Below are positions 1 to 8,181 of a stretch of DNA of 33,244 nt, one piece after another. The DNA is taken from the NCBI GenBank assembly GCA_013003155.1, contig JABDKF010000344.1, positions 1 to 33,244 of the forward strand, read 5' to 3'. Position 1 is the first letter of the stretch, and each line of letters begins with the position of its first letter. The stretch is from Woeseia sp. (GTDB lineage Bacteria; Pseudomonadota; Gammaproteobacteria; Steroidobacterales; Woeseiaceae). Both the position numbers and the translations under genes were made by a program. The notes under the pieces are model-generated. The model worked only from the letters and a program-made list of their open reading frames with translations. It searched no databases and was not told the origin of the DNA.

Positions 1-127
1 AAATCGTTTTTGATCCTCAAGATTCCAGACCCACCGAACTACAATAAGTTCGAAACGGATATGGTTGATCCCGAGTACACCCCCGGAGCAACCCCTGGGA
101 GCGAGAACGTGATTCGCAGAAAGCGAA
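1..127. repeat. Left copy of 127-bp terminal direct repeat
   Basis: Bases 1-127 are identical to bases 33118-33244. A reading frame continues through the join without a break, so the repeat is the overlap of a circular or circularly permuted molecule. 127 is also a common maximum k-mer in short-read assemblers, so the length itself is probably an assembly artefact rather than a biological terminal repeat. Confidence 0.95.
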
Positions 128-288
128 AATACAAAATCGATTGGCGCCAACGATTTTCAGCCAATGAAATCAATTTGATTGAGTCGGCAAGTGACACTCT
201 GCCTGACGGAGCAACCCAAGGTGGAGGAACTGTTGTTAGTGGTGTCGTTTCGGATCTGTTCACAGTTTCTGATATGTTGCGAAAGTGA
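1..288 (+). CDS. 3' part of a gene that wraps the join; unknown phage protein
   Basis: This is the downstream part of a 136-residue protein whose ATG is at 32995 near the other end of the window. The frame enters at base 1 as K-S-F-L-I-L-K and ends with TGA at 286-288. The protein has a central stretch with KIPDPPN and a basic RRKRKYKIDW segment. The layout (short beta-like N-terminus, then a PEYTPG loop, then a basic RKYKIDW strand) resembles small proteins often found beside tail-fibre genes. I do not know their function. The next gene starts on a GTG overlapping this stop. It should be joined to the 32995 entry when the contig is circularised. Confidence 0.8.
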   Translation, partial: KSFLILKIPDPPNYNKFETDMVDPEYTPGATPGSENVIRRKRKYKIDWRQRFSANEINLIESASDTLPDGATQGGGTVVSGVVSDLFTVSDMLRK

Positions 289-1535
289 TTCCCAATGACA
301 CAGACGGGAGAATGCTTGGACTGCTCGAACAGGTCGCGGGCAATGCGTTCTTGCCGTTTAGTCTCAATGAGACAGACACGCGATTGCGATCACTTCGGAT
401 TGCCGAGGCGATGGCACGACAGCTCGGAATACTCCCATATGCCCCAGGCGACATGGCCACGGTAACAACAACTATCGGAACGACAAGCCGTGATTACTCG
501 ACTATTGTAAGTTGGGAAAGCGATCTTGATAACGGCGGCGTCTATTCCTCTGGTGATGACGCGGTTGGCGAGTGCTACAACGATTCCGCATTCGGTAACA
601 CTTCAATCACTAATATCAATGGCGGGGGTACAGTCGGACTCAACTCGATTGCATTGACCGCAGCCAGTGGAGAAGAGCACGACGGGACGGCTGGCAGTGG
701 TGCCAGGATGGTACTCAGCAGCAACAATACGATACCGATTCAATCGACCGGATCAATTGACATCGAGGTTTCTTGGCTGGAGATCGACGCTAACGGCAGT
801 GGAGATGACAACTATTTCATGCTCAACTTCGATGGCCCCGGCACTCAGGTCGTACAGAACAACTTAATTCATGATTGCAGCGGGTCGGGGGAGAAGGCAG
901 GTATTAGATTCACGCAGGTGTCAACAGAAGTTCGTTGCACAAACAACATTGTCTATGACATCGTTAAGTCTACGGGATCAGGAAGTGCAAACGTCTACGC
1001 TCTGTTCCTTGATCTTTCGAGTCCGTCGGGAAAGACGCTCACAATCGCCAACAATACAGTTCACAATTCAACGAACAACGGTTCGGGCACGGGCCATTGT
1101 GAGGGGTTACATATAGACACAGATCATGCCGATATTGACCTGAAAAACAACCTGATAACAGGTACGACTGGCGATAACTCTGGAACGCGGGTTGACTTCG
1201 ACGCGACAATATCGTCAACGACAACCGCTACTAACATGTCGTCAGATGCGAGCAGCCCCGATGGTGCGAGTTACCAAAGCGTCACCACTGCCGACCAATA
1301 CGAATCGATCACAGGCGGCAGTGAAGATCTCCACCTAAAGAGCGGTGCAGATGCTATTGATGCGGGAACCGATCTAGGCACGACCCCCAATAACGTCGAA
1401 ATAGATATCAACGGGCGAGATCGCGATTCCAACGCTGACACATGGGACATTGGAGCCCATGAGTTTGTTTCGGCAGGTGGCGGAGCCACAGTGCCAATCT
1501 TTCATCGTCATTACCAGACAATGAGGCTTAGCTAA
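285..1535 (+). CDS. Beta-helix surface protein with choice-of-anchor-Q-like C-terminus
   Basis: The 416-residue protein is rich in Asn, Thr, Ser and Gly. Turn-rich N-N-x-(I/V) repeats (NNLIHD, NNIVYD, NNTVHN, NNLITG) between about residues 185 and 290 are typical of right-handed parallel beta-helices. The C-terminus (about 340-400) has AIDAGTDLG, DINGRDRD and WDIGAHEF, the hallmark of choice-of-anchor-Q proteins. It may be a tail-tip adhesin or a glycan-degrading tailspike; no catalytic residues can be named. The first 57 residues (ending QLGILPYAPGD) look like a separate small phage protein, and the segment from the ATG at 456 (MATVTTTIGT) looks like the usual start of such beta-helix proteins, so this may be a fusion. 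The GTG at 285 overlaps the previous TGA; ATG 312 and ATG 456 are alternatives. Confidence 0.75.
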   Translation: MIPNDTDGRMLGLLEQVAGNAFLPFSLNETDTRLRSLRIAEAMARQLGILPYAPGDMATVTTTIGTTSRDYSTIVSWESDLDNGGVYSSGDDAVGECYNDSAFGNTSITNINGGGTVGLNSIALTAASGEEHDGTAGSGARMVLSSNNTIPIQSTGSIDIEVSWLEIDANGSGDDNYFMLNFDGPGTQVVQNNLIHDCSGSGEKAGIRFTQVSTEVRCTNNIVYDIVKSTGSGSANVYALFLDLSSPSGKTLTIANNTVHNSTNNGSGTGHCEGLHIDTDHADIDLKNNLITGTTGDNSGTRVDFDATISSTTTATNMSSDASSPDGASYQSVTTADQYESITGGSEDLHLKSGADAIDAGTDLGTTPNNVEIDINGRDRDSNADTWDIGAHEFVSAGGGATVPIFHRHYQTMRLS

Positions 1536-3436
1536 TGCTTTACTTGAAACAATCAACCGCAGCTCAGGCGATCTTGTTGGGGCCATTTGTGGACGATACC
1601 GACGGCGCGACAGCGGAAACAGCGTTAACTATTGCCAACACCGATATTCGGCTAAGTGCCAACGGTGGCAACATGTTTGCCAAGACTTCCGGCGGCGGCA
1701 CCCATGATGAAAACGGCTGGTACACGATCACGTTAGACGCGACCGATACAGCGACCGTCGGGAGCCTGCAAATAAGTTGCAAGGTCGCCGGGGCGCTGGC
1801 TGTGTTTAGCGAAGTGCAAGTGCTAGAGGAGGCGGTTTACGATACCGTATTCGGCAGCGGTGCAACGTTGGACGTGAACGTTACGAAGGTGGCGGGGCAA
1901 ACGGCCAGTGCGGCAGCGACAGTAGACTTCGATGATATCGCGGCGATCCTCGTCGATACAGGAACTACGCTGCCACTGTCGCTAACAGCGATCGAAACGG
2001 ACACACAAGACCTCCAAACGCAGATTGGTTCCGCTGGTGCGGGACTTTCGGGAGTGCCGTGGAACGCATCGTGGGACGCGGAAGTCCAAAGCGAAGTGAA
2101 CGACGCACTGGTGGCTCTTGGGCTCGATCATTTGGTGAATGCCGCAGTGGCTGGCACCGACGTTGCCGACAACTCCATTGTCGCGAAACTTGTTTCGTCC
2201 TCGGCCACCGCCGATTGGGATTCGTTTGTAAACACCACCGACGCACTAGAAGCGATTGCCGATTCGGGTGGAGGGGATGCAACGGAGGCGAAGCAGGACA
2301 GCATCATTGCGGCGGTTATTACCAACGCTGCCGGGGCGGATATTGCTGCCGACATCATCGCGGTAAAAGCCGAGACGGCAGCGATTGTGGCCGATACCAA
2401 CGAACTGCAAACGGATGACGTGCCAGGGTTGATAGCAGCACTGAATGATATTTCAACGGCAGAGGTCAATACCGAAGTGGATACGGCACTGGCCGACATT
2501 CACTTAGACCACCTACTGGCAGTTGACTACGATCCAGCAACACCTCCGGGAGTCGCTACGGCACTGCTGAACGAACTGGTCGAAAGTGATGTTGGCGTGT
2601 CACGGTTCACAGTCAACGCATTGGAGAATGGACCGAGTGGTAGCGGTGCATCAGCCGAGGCGATTGCGGACGCTGTTTGGGACGAAGCAGCGACGGGGCA
2701 TACCGATGCCGGAAAAGCCGGGGCTCAGCTGTGGACCGATATTGACGCGATTCTTGTGGATACCAACGAGTTGCAATCAGACGATGTACCAGGATTGATC
2801 GCGGCACTCAACGATTTCAATCCAACAACCGATGCGGTGGCGAATGTCACCCTCGTGGCGACGACCACCACGAACACCGATATGCGGGGAACCGATTCGG
2901 CCAACACCACGACTCCTCCAACAGCCGTTGCCATCGCTGACCAAGTTTGGGATGAAGCGCTTGTAGACCACCTCACACCCGCAACGATGGGTTGGCAGGT
3001 CGCCGCTGTTCTGGAGGACACGGCAACGACGATCCCGGCACAGATCACAACAGCCCAAAGCGACCTGGACATCATCACGGGCGCCGATGGCGTTAATTTG
3101 TTATCCGCTACGCAAGCAAGTGTCGACGCTATCGAAGCCGATACAACCGAAATCCAAGCGGATTGGACCAACGGCGGGCGCCTCGATTTAATCCTCGACG
3201 CCGTTTTGGCGATGCTAGACGACGCCAGAGCCGAACCAGGCCAAGGCGCGCCGCCAGTTAATCCAGACCTTGCCACAAAAATTGACTATCTCTACAAGGC
3301 GTTTCGAAATCGGAAGACGCAAACTGCAACGACGTTTTCGCTCTACGACGACGCCGGCACGGTCGTAGATCAGAAATCGACGGTTTCCGACGATGGAACG
3401 ACGGCCACTTTGGGCGAAATTGTAACGGGGCCATAA
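1535..3436 (+). CDS. Long tail-fibre-like protein with internal repeats
   Basis: The 633-residue acidic, Ala/Thr/Asp-rich protein has three parts. An N-terminal beta domain (residues 1-105; YLKQSTAAQAILLGPFVDD, SANGGN, ENGWYTITLDATDT) recurs in many environmental siphophages. A long middle section of short helical blocks follows, with the block DTNELQTDDVPGLIAALND at residues 287-305 repeated at 409-427 with one change (T to S), and two AIAD-x-VWDEA blocks near 375 and 465. A C-terminal section (from about 585) has KIDYLYKAFRNRKTQT and DDAGT. I infer a trimeric fibre or tip protein, because such helical repeats usually form stalks. The ATG overlaps the last base of the upstream stop, indicating coupling. 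Molecular function beyond structural or host contact is not known. Confidence 0.7.
   Translation: MLYLKQSTAAQAILLGPFVDDTDGATAETALTIANTDIRLSANGGNMFAKTSGGGTHDENGWYTITLDATDTATVGSLQISCKVAGALAVFSEVQVLEEAVYDTVFGSGATLDVNVTKVAGQTASAAATVDFDDIAAILVDTGTTLPLSLTAIETDTQDLQTQIGSAGAGLSGVPWNASWDAEVQSEVNDALVALGLDHLVNAAVAGTDVADNSIVAKLVSSSATADWDSFVNTTDALEAIADSGGGDATEAKQDSIIAAVITNAAGADIAADIIAVKAETAAIVADTNELQTDDVPGLIAALNDISTAEVNTEVDTALADIHLDHLLAVDYDPATPPGVATALLNELVESDVGVSRFTVNALENGPSGSGASAEAIADAVWDEAATGHTDAGKAGAQLWTDIDAILVDTNELQSDDVPGLIAALNDFNPTTDAVANVTLVATTTTNTDMRGTDSANTTTPPTAVAIADQVWDEALVDHLTPATMGWQVAAVLEDTATTIPAQITTAQSDLDIITGADGVNLLSATQASVDAIEADTTEIQADWTNGGRLDLILDAVLAMLDDARAEPGQGAPPVNPDLATKIDYLYKAFRNRKTQTATTFSLYDDAGTVVDQKSTVSDDGTTATLGEIVTGP
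2393..2449 (+). repeat. Internal protein repeat copy 1 of fibre gene
   Basis: It encodes DTNELQTDDVPGLIAALND, found again at 2759-2815 with T changed to S. The two DNA copies differ at many third codon positions, so the duplication is old and maintained at protein level. Confidence 0.85.
2759..2815 (+). repeat. Internal protein repeat copy 2 of fibre gene
   Basis: Partner of the block at 2393-2449. It encodes DTNELQSDDVPGLIAALND within the stalk-like middle of the fibre candidate. Confidence 0.85.
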
Positions 3437-3682
3437 ATGGACACCGCAGCAAAGCGATTTTCGGCCATTTCCGTTAGCTTGCCATTTCGCGGTATTCAAA
3501 CGCCGCCAGATGGAGCTAGCAGCGCAGCGGATCGTTACGCAATCGCCTACCTCTACGCTTTCGTTTCAACGGCCCCCGCAGCGGGCTTTATTTGCGTCCG
3601 AGTTTCTAAAAGCTATATTTCGGCACCCTCTGCTACGGGCTCGATTTCAGCGCCTAAGACCGTCTCTACAGGGACTTGTTAA
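3437..3682 (+). CDS. Small unknown protein after the fibre gene
   Basis: The 81-residue protein starts on an ATG immediately after the fibre stop codon, with no spacer. It is rich in Ala, Ser and Pro, with a hydrophobic central stretch (RYAIAYLYAFVSTAPAAGF, about residues 33-51) that is too interrupted by Pro and Ala to call a membrane helix. The next gene starts directly after its TAA, so it sits in a tightly packed row and is probably translated. I do not recognise a family. It may be a small virion or tip component, judged only from position. Confidence 0.55.
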   Translation: MDTAAKRFSAISVSLPFRGIQTPPDGASSAADRYAIAYLYAFVSTAPAAGFICVRVSKSYISAPSATGSISAPKTVSTGTC

Positions 3683-4105
3683 ATGACCTCACCAGCCAAG
3701 CCCGATCTACTGCTACAGAGCGATGGTAGTGAACTCTATGTAGATGAGTCAGAAAGTTGCAATATCACTAACACGCTATACGATGCTACTGGTGTAGCCC
3801 TGGCTACAGCATCAATACTTACCCTCACGGCTACCCTCAAGAATGCATCCGATGGAGCTATCATCAATAGCATTAATGGCACAGATGTATTGAACGCAGG
3901 TAAGGGCGTTGTTGCTGATAATGCAGATGGTGAGGCAGTGCTAACGTTAAGGCTAGAGCCTGCTGACAATGCAGTGATTACAGAGACGGATACCGAAACG
4001 TTAGAGTCGCATTACCTCATGCTAGAGTGGACATGGAACGATGGAGTAGCATCAAGAACGGGGCGACATTGGTGGGAAATTCGAGTGCAATTGAGTGGTG
4101 CATAA
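3683..4105 (+). CDS. Small beta-rich structural candidate
   Basis: The 140-residue acidic protein has alternating short strands (SCNITNTLYDATG, LTLTATLKN, EAVLTLRLEPAD) and a C-terminal segment SHYLMLEWTWNDG followed by HWWEIRVQL. The pattern suggests an immunoglobulin-like or jelly-roll fold like those in small proteins next to phage tail fibres, but no family can be named with certainty. It is the last gene before the roughly 100-base gap ahead of the terminase. By eye its DNA is richer in A and T than the packaging genes that follow. Its role as a tail-tip or accessory virion protein is inferred from position. Confidence 0.6.
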   Translation: MTSPAKPDLLLQSDGSELYVDESESCNITNTLYDATGVALATASILTLTATLKNASDGAIINSINGTDVLNAGKGVVADNADGEAVLTLRLEPADNAVITETDTETLESHYLMLEWTWNDGVASRTGRHWWEIRVQLSGA

Positions 4106-4207
4106 AGGGGGGGGTGTTTCGGGTCCTACCCTGCATATCCCGTACCATACGCGATGCAAAGGCCCGGAATAACGTTAGAAAATAAGTGTGGTCCGCAAGG
4201 GTGAAAC
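4106..4207 (+). promoter_or_regulatory. Gap before the packaging operon, with terminase RBS
   Basis: This 102-base non-coding stretch begins with a run of eight G (4107-4114) just after a stop codon. A 5-bp inverted repeat (TGCAT / ATGCA) lies in the middle. AAGGG at 4197-4201 is a good ribosome binding site 6 bases before the terminase GTG at 4208, and it decides that start. I see no convincing -35/-10 pair. Confidence 0.4.
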
Positions 4208-6313
4208 GTGCCGCAAACGCTCGAACAGGCTAAGAACGCCGAAACGCAGGCCAAGCGCCGCGCATTCGAGCGGGATATCTTTATTCCGCAGGTGGCCGAC
4301 CCTGAACGCCGCCGGCAGCTAGGCGAAAACGACGCAGAGTGGTTGCGGCATTACCTGCCAGACGTTTTTTACAACCCGTTCACCGACGATCAACTGCGGA
4401 TTATCGAGGAATGCGGCGATACGCTCGCGTATGGAACGCGGCAGTGTAAAGCGGCCCCGCGGGGTGATGGGAAGTCGTCGATTGTTAAATACGTGATGCT
4501 TAAAAAGGCGTTGTATCGTGAGGTCAACTTCCCTTTGGTCATCGCGGCCACGTTTGGCAAGGCGCAAAAGACGACGGCGAGCCTAAAGCGTCGCCTGCAA
4601 TCCAAGGCCCACACCTCGGCCGAGCTCGCCGAGCTTGGCAAGAGCGGTAAAAGCACCGCGGGCATGACGCCTAACCTACTGGCCGACGATTTCCCGCTCG
4701 AGTGCGCCGTCGCTCGCCACGTTGGCCCCTGGCCCTCGCGGGCCCGTAACGTCACGGCCAACGGCGGTAAGCCGATCCATATCCACTGGGGCAGCGGTGA
4801 CGGGTATTTCATCCTGCCGACTTGGGAGAGCGAGGAACCACTAGGGCCAATCATTATGTCGCTCGGCTGGTCCAGCGATGAGCTACAGGGCTGCAACGTT
4901 TACGACGTTCGGCCTGATTGGATCATGCTCGACGACCTCGACTCGCGTAGTAGCCTGGCGAGCGAGGCTGGCAGCATTGCCGAAAAGATCGAGGAAGTAA
5001 TCGAAAAGACAGTCGCGGGTTTAAGCGGGCCTAACCAGAAGCTCGGCCAATTCATGCTCTGTACGATCACCAGCGAGGCGGCCGCAGCGTACAAGTATTC
5101 AGACCCCAAGTTGAAGCCCGCCTGGCACGGTGAGCGGGTCCGCGCGATACGCACTTGGCCGACCAATAAAAAGCTCTGGGACGATTACATTTGGAAGCGA
5201 CAAAAGGGGATGCAGGAGGACGATACGCTAGGCCGCGAGGCCCACCGTTTCTACCTGGATAACTTCGAGGAGATGAACGCGGGCGCCGTCGTCAGTAACC
5301 CGCACAACTTTAACGAGACGGAACTACCCGACGGCACGGCACTGGAGGCGTCCAACCTCCAGCGGTGTTTTAACTTCATCGCGGATACCAGCCTCGAGGC
5401 GTTTAACACCGAGTACCAAAACGACCCGCCCAAGCTCGATGAATTGATGCAAGTGCGGGTTACGGGCTACCACGTATCCGAGGCCGCCGGCGATATGTCC
5501 CGCGGGATGGTAGCCGAGGGCGTCGAGATGGTTGTCCGCGGCGTCGACGTGCGTAAGATCGAGTTACACCAGGTGACGCTCGGCGTGGAGGAGGAGACGC
5601 CGCACCGCATTTGCGATTACGGGCTCGATAGCCACGGCACCAGCGAGACGACGGTCGAACAGGCCGAGCGGCTAATTTTTACGGCCCTGCATAACATGGC
5701 CGACGGATGGGCCGCCGAGCCCATTGTCGACGTCAACGGAATCGCCCACCGCACCGACCTAACGTTGATCGACAAAGGCTGGCTCGGTAACTGGACAGAA
5801 GACGGGGTGGTAAAGACATGGGCCACCCAGCCAGTCGAGACGTTTTGCATGGAGCGGGGGCTGCGTAACTGGCTACCGGCCAAGGGTGCCCCGAATTACC
5901 GCGCCCCCAAGGCCGACAGGAAAACCATCGTTGGGGATAACTGGCATATAAACCGGGGCGCCGGGCAAGAGCGTCGCTGCGACGAGGTGATCTGGAACGC
6001 GGCCCACTGGCACCAGCTTGCCGAGGAGCTTTTCCTTTCGTCCGATGGGCGGTTTGAATTGTTCATTCCTGGCGACGGCGTCTACACGCACCATAAAGCG
6101 TTTGGCGACCATATCGTTACAGGTGCGACGGAGATGCGGGCGGTGCTAGCCAGGGGAAGTCGATCCCGAAAACCTCGATTCGTCCGCGACCATTGGTTCG
6201 ACTCGTTGGCGATGGCCCTGGTCGCCAAAAGCATAAATGCCCGCTTCAACTTATCCATGAAGGCCCGCGTTCGTAAAACGTTGGACCAGTTACAAGCGGA
6301 GGCGGCCAGGTGA
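4208..6313 (+). CDS. Terminase large subunit, GpA type
   Basis: The DNA-packaging motor ATPase and nuclease cuts concatemers and pumps DNA into the prohead. The N-terminal ATPase domain has a P-loop APRGDGKSS at residues 83-91 and a Walker B strand WIMLDD at 238-243, with a likely coupling motif TIT at 286-288. The C-terminal nuclease domain matches the lambda gpA pattern: GVDV at 445-448, LIDKG at 520-524 and HWFDSLAMA at 662-670, giving acidic residues D447, D522 and D665. The length, 701 residues, is normal for the family. The GTG start is supported by AAGGG six bases upstream. No separate small terminase subunit is recognisable nearby. The stop overlaps the start of a zinc-ribbon gene, and the portal follows, which is the usual packaging order. 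Confidence 0.93.
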   Translation: MPQTLEQAKNAETQAKRRAFERDIFIPQVADPERRRQLGENDAEWLRHYLPDVFYNPFTDDQLRIIEECGDTLAYGTRQCKAAPRGDGKSSIVKYVMLKKALYREVNFPLVIAATFGKAQKTTASLKRRLQSKAHTSAELAELGKSGKSTAGMTPNLLADDFPLECAVARHVGPWPSRARNVTANGGKPIHIHWGSGDGYFILPTWESEEPLGPIIMSLGWSSDELQGCNVYDVRPDWIMLDDLDSRSSLASEAGSIAEKIEEVIEKTVAGLSGPNQKLGQFMLCTITSEAAAAYKYSDPKLKPAWHGERVRAIRTWPTNKKLWDDYIWKRQKGMQEDDTLGREAHRFYLDNFEEMNAGAVVSNPHNFNETELPDGTALEASNLQRCFNFIADTSLEAFNTEYQNDPPKLDELMQVRVTGYHVSEAAGDMSRGMVAEGVEMVVRGVDVRKIELHQVTLGVEEETPHRICDYGLDSHGTSETTVEQAERLIFTALHNMADGWAAEPIVDVNGIAHRTDLTLIDKGWLGNWTEDGVVKTWATQPVETFCMERGLRNWLPAKGAPNYRAPKADRKTIVGDNWHINRGAGQERRCDEVIWNAAHWHQLAEELFLSSDGRFELFIPGDGVYTHHKAFGDHIVTGATEMRAVLARGSRSRKPRFVRDHWFDSLAMALVAKSINARFNLSMKARVRKTLDQLQAEAAR

Positions 6314-6573
6314 CACGTAAAACACTCCGAGAATTGGCCGCTGAGGCGGCCACCGACAGCAACGGCGCGGTGACGTGTCCGAAATGCAACTGCGCCGATT
6401 TCCGCACCTACGGTAGCCAGCCCAAGCGCACCGCGACGTTTCGTTACAAGCGTTGCCGCAACTGCGGGCACCGTATCCTGACAGCGACGACCAGCCAGGA
6501 ACGGATAGTTCGCGACGTCGAGACGGAGGACGATTACCCCGCGTCCTGTCTACCCATAGACGCCACCGCGTAG
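6310..6573 (+). CDS. Small zinc-ribbon protein between terminase and portal
   Basis: The 87-residue protein has a treble-clef-like zinc ribbon: C23-x2-C26 near the N-terminus and C49-x2-C52 after a basic stretch (RYKRCRNCGHRI). The second half resembles the zinc ribbon of NrdR-type regulators, but the ATP-cone domain of NrdR is absent. The GTG overlaps the terminase TGA (GTGA), so it should be co-translated with the packaging gene. It may bind DNA at the packaging site, in the place of a small terminase subunit or a regulator. That role is inference; only the metal-binding pattern is visible. Confidence 0.7.
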   Translation: MTRKTLRELAAEAATDSNGAVTCPKCNCADFRTYGSQPKRTATFRYKRCRNCGHRILTATTSQERIVRDVETEDDYPASCLPIDATA

Positions 6574-6606
6574 GATTGGCCCACCGCACGCGTGATACTT
6601 GGGGGC

Positions 6607-8181
6607 ATGGTTTCCATTCTGGATGTGAACGGCAAGCCGTTTAAAGCAAACGGCAACGGCAAGGCCCGCCGCGAATTAGTCGATGCATTCGTAAACGCTC
6701 AGAACAAAAAGCGGCCTCTGCGGGCGGAATATGATTCCGCCCAGACGACCGATGAGTACAAGAACATCTGGTCGGCTACCGATGCCCTCGATGCGGACAG
6801 TGCCAATTCCTCGGCCGTCCGTCAAAAGTTGGTGCAGCGATCACGCTACGAACACGGTAGCAACGGCTATGCCGCGGGGATCGAGAACACCTATACCAAC
6901 GACCTGGTCGGCACGGGTCCCAGCCTGCGAATGCAGACCGGTAGCGAAGACTTCAACCGCATGGTCGAGCGGGTATGGCGGGAGTGGGCCAAAGAGACGG
7001 GCTTTCGTCGCAAGCTCTGGTGCATGGCTCACGCCTACGGCCAGGACGGCGAGGGGTTTGGCATCCTGCGGCAGAACCCTGGACTACGGCATCGCGTCAA
7101 AATCGACATGGTGTTGATCGAAACTGAACAGTGCCAAACGCCCTATCTGCCGTTTAACGAAGATGGCTACATCGACGGGATCCGCTTCGATGATTTTGGC
7201 AACCCCGTCTCGTATGACATTCTCCGCGACCACCCCGGGGCGGGCTCGGTCCCGTTGGACCTGCAACCCGAGCGAGTCCCGGCCCGTTTTGTCGCTCACT
7301 GGTTCAAGATGCGGCGCCCCGGTCAACATCGAGGCATCCCAGAGGGCACCCCGACGCTTAACTGCGGCGCCGCCTCGCGTCGATTCCGCGAAAGCGTCTT
7401 ATCGGCGTCGGACAACATCGCCAACTATGCCCTGTTCCTGCGCACCAAGATGGACCCCGACCAGCTCGATACCGTTAGCCCGATGTCGACGCTGGATATC
7501 GAGCGGCGGATGATGACGGCGTTACCAGAGGGCTGGGACGCCTTCCAGCCGCGAGCCGAGCAACCCGTCGCCACGTACGAGAGTTTTCATAAGTCGCTCA
7601 TTAACGAACAGGCACGCCCGCGGAATATGCCGCTCAATAAGGCGCTTTGCGATTCGAGCGACTACAACTTTGCCTCTGGCCGCCTCGATCATATTACCTA
7701 TTACGACGCCTTGGATATCGACCGTGCCGACTGCGCGGATATGGTCCTCGACGTTGTATTCCGCGCCTGGTTCGACCTGGCGGTGGTCGCCTTCCGCTGG
7801 CTCGGCGGGAACCCGCTCGCCATTAGCGAGGGCGGGCGAATGCATGTTTGGGATTTCCCCAAGCATAAAGTCGCCGACCTCAAGAGCGAGGCACAGGCCA
7901 ATCAAACCCGCCTGGCCACGGGTCAAACCTCGCTACCGACGATCTACAGCGACGCCGGCGATGATTACGAGGACGAGGTGATTAAAGAGGCCACGGCCAA
8001 CGGGATTACCGTCGAACAACAAAAGCAAATCAACCTTTTACGCAACGTTCCCCCGCACGCCATCCAGCAAGTGGCGTCGATCCTCGGCATTGCCCAGCCA
8101 GAGCCCGAGCCCGCGCCCGAGGCAGAGCCAGAGGATGAGGAAGAACCAGACGAGGACGAGGCCGAAAATGACGAAGAGTAA
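6607..8181 (+). CDS. Portal protein, lambda type (phage_portal_2)
   Basis: This forms the dodecameric ring at the capsid vertex through which DNA enters and to which the tail attaches. The 524-residue protein shows the lambda-family pattern: RSRYEHGSNGYAAGIENTY near residues 75-95, FRRKLWCMAHAYGQDGEGF in the first third, GIPEGTPTLN, and a helical C-terminal half with RLDHITYYDALDIDRADC. The C-terminus is a long acidic tail of Glu, Pro and Asp. ATG 6607 is chosen because it is the first ATG; a GTG five codons upstream (6592) is possible, and neither has a well-spaced ribosome site. The stop overlaps the protease-capsid gene by 14 bases. Confidence 0.92.
   Translation: MVSILDVNGKPFKANGNGKARRELVDAFVNAQNKKRPLRAEYDSAQTTDEYKNIWSATDALDADSANSSAVRQKLVQRSRYEHGSNGYAAGIENTYTNDLVGTGPSLRMQTGSEDFNRMVERVWREWAKETGFRRKLWCMAHAYGQDGEGFGILRQNPGLRHRVKIDMVLIETEQCQTPYLPFNEDGYIDGIRFDDFGNPVSYDILRDHPGAGSVPLDLQPERVPARFVAHWFKMRRPGQHRGIPEGTPTLNCGAASRRFRESVLSASDNIANYALFLRTKMDPDQLDTVSPMSTLDIERRMMTALPEGWDAFQPRAEQPVATYESFHKSLINEQARPRNMPLNKALCDSSDYNFASGRLDHITYYDALDIDRADCADMVLDVVFRAWFDLAVVAFRWLGGNPLAISEGGRMHVWDFPKHKVADLKSEAQANQTRLATGQTSLPTIYSDAGDDYEDEVIKEATANGITVEQQKQINLLRNVPPHAIQQVASILGIAQPEPEPAPEAEPEDEEEPDEDEAENDEE

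Noticed and set aside
1-127. Prophage attachment site or true terminal redundancy
   Set aside because: No integrase or tRNA is nearby and the length equals a standard assembler k-mer, so assembly overlap is the simpler reading.
8090-8167. N-terminal extension of the protease-capsid protein
   Set aside because: The 26 extra residues are an out-of-frame reading of the portal's acidic tail; the ATG at 8168 is the natural start.
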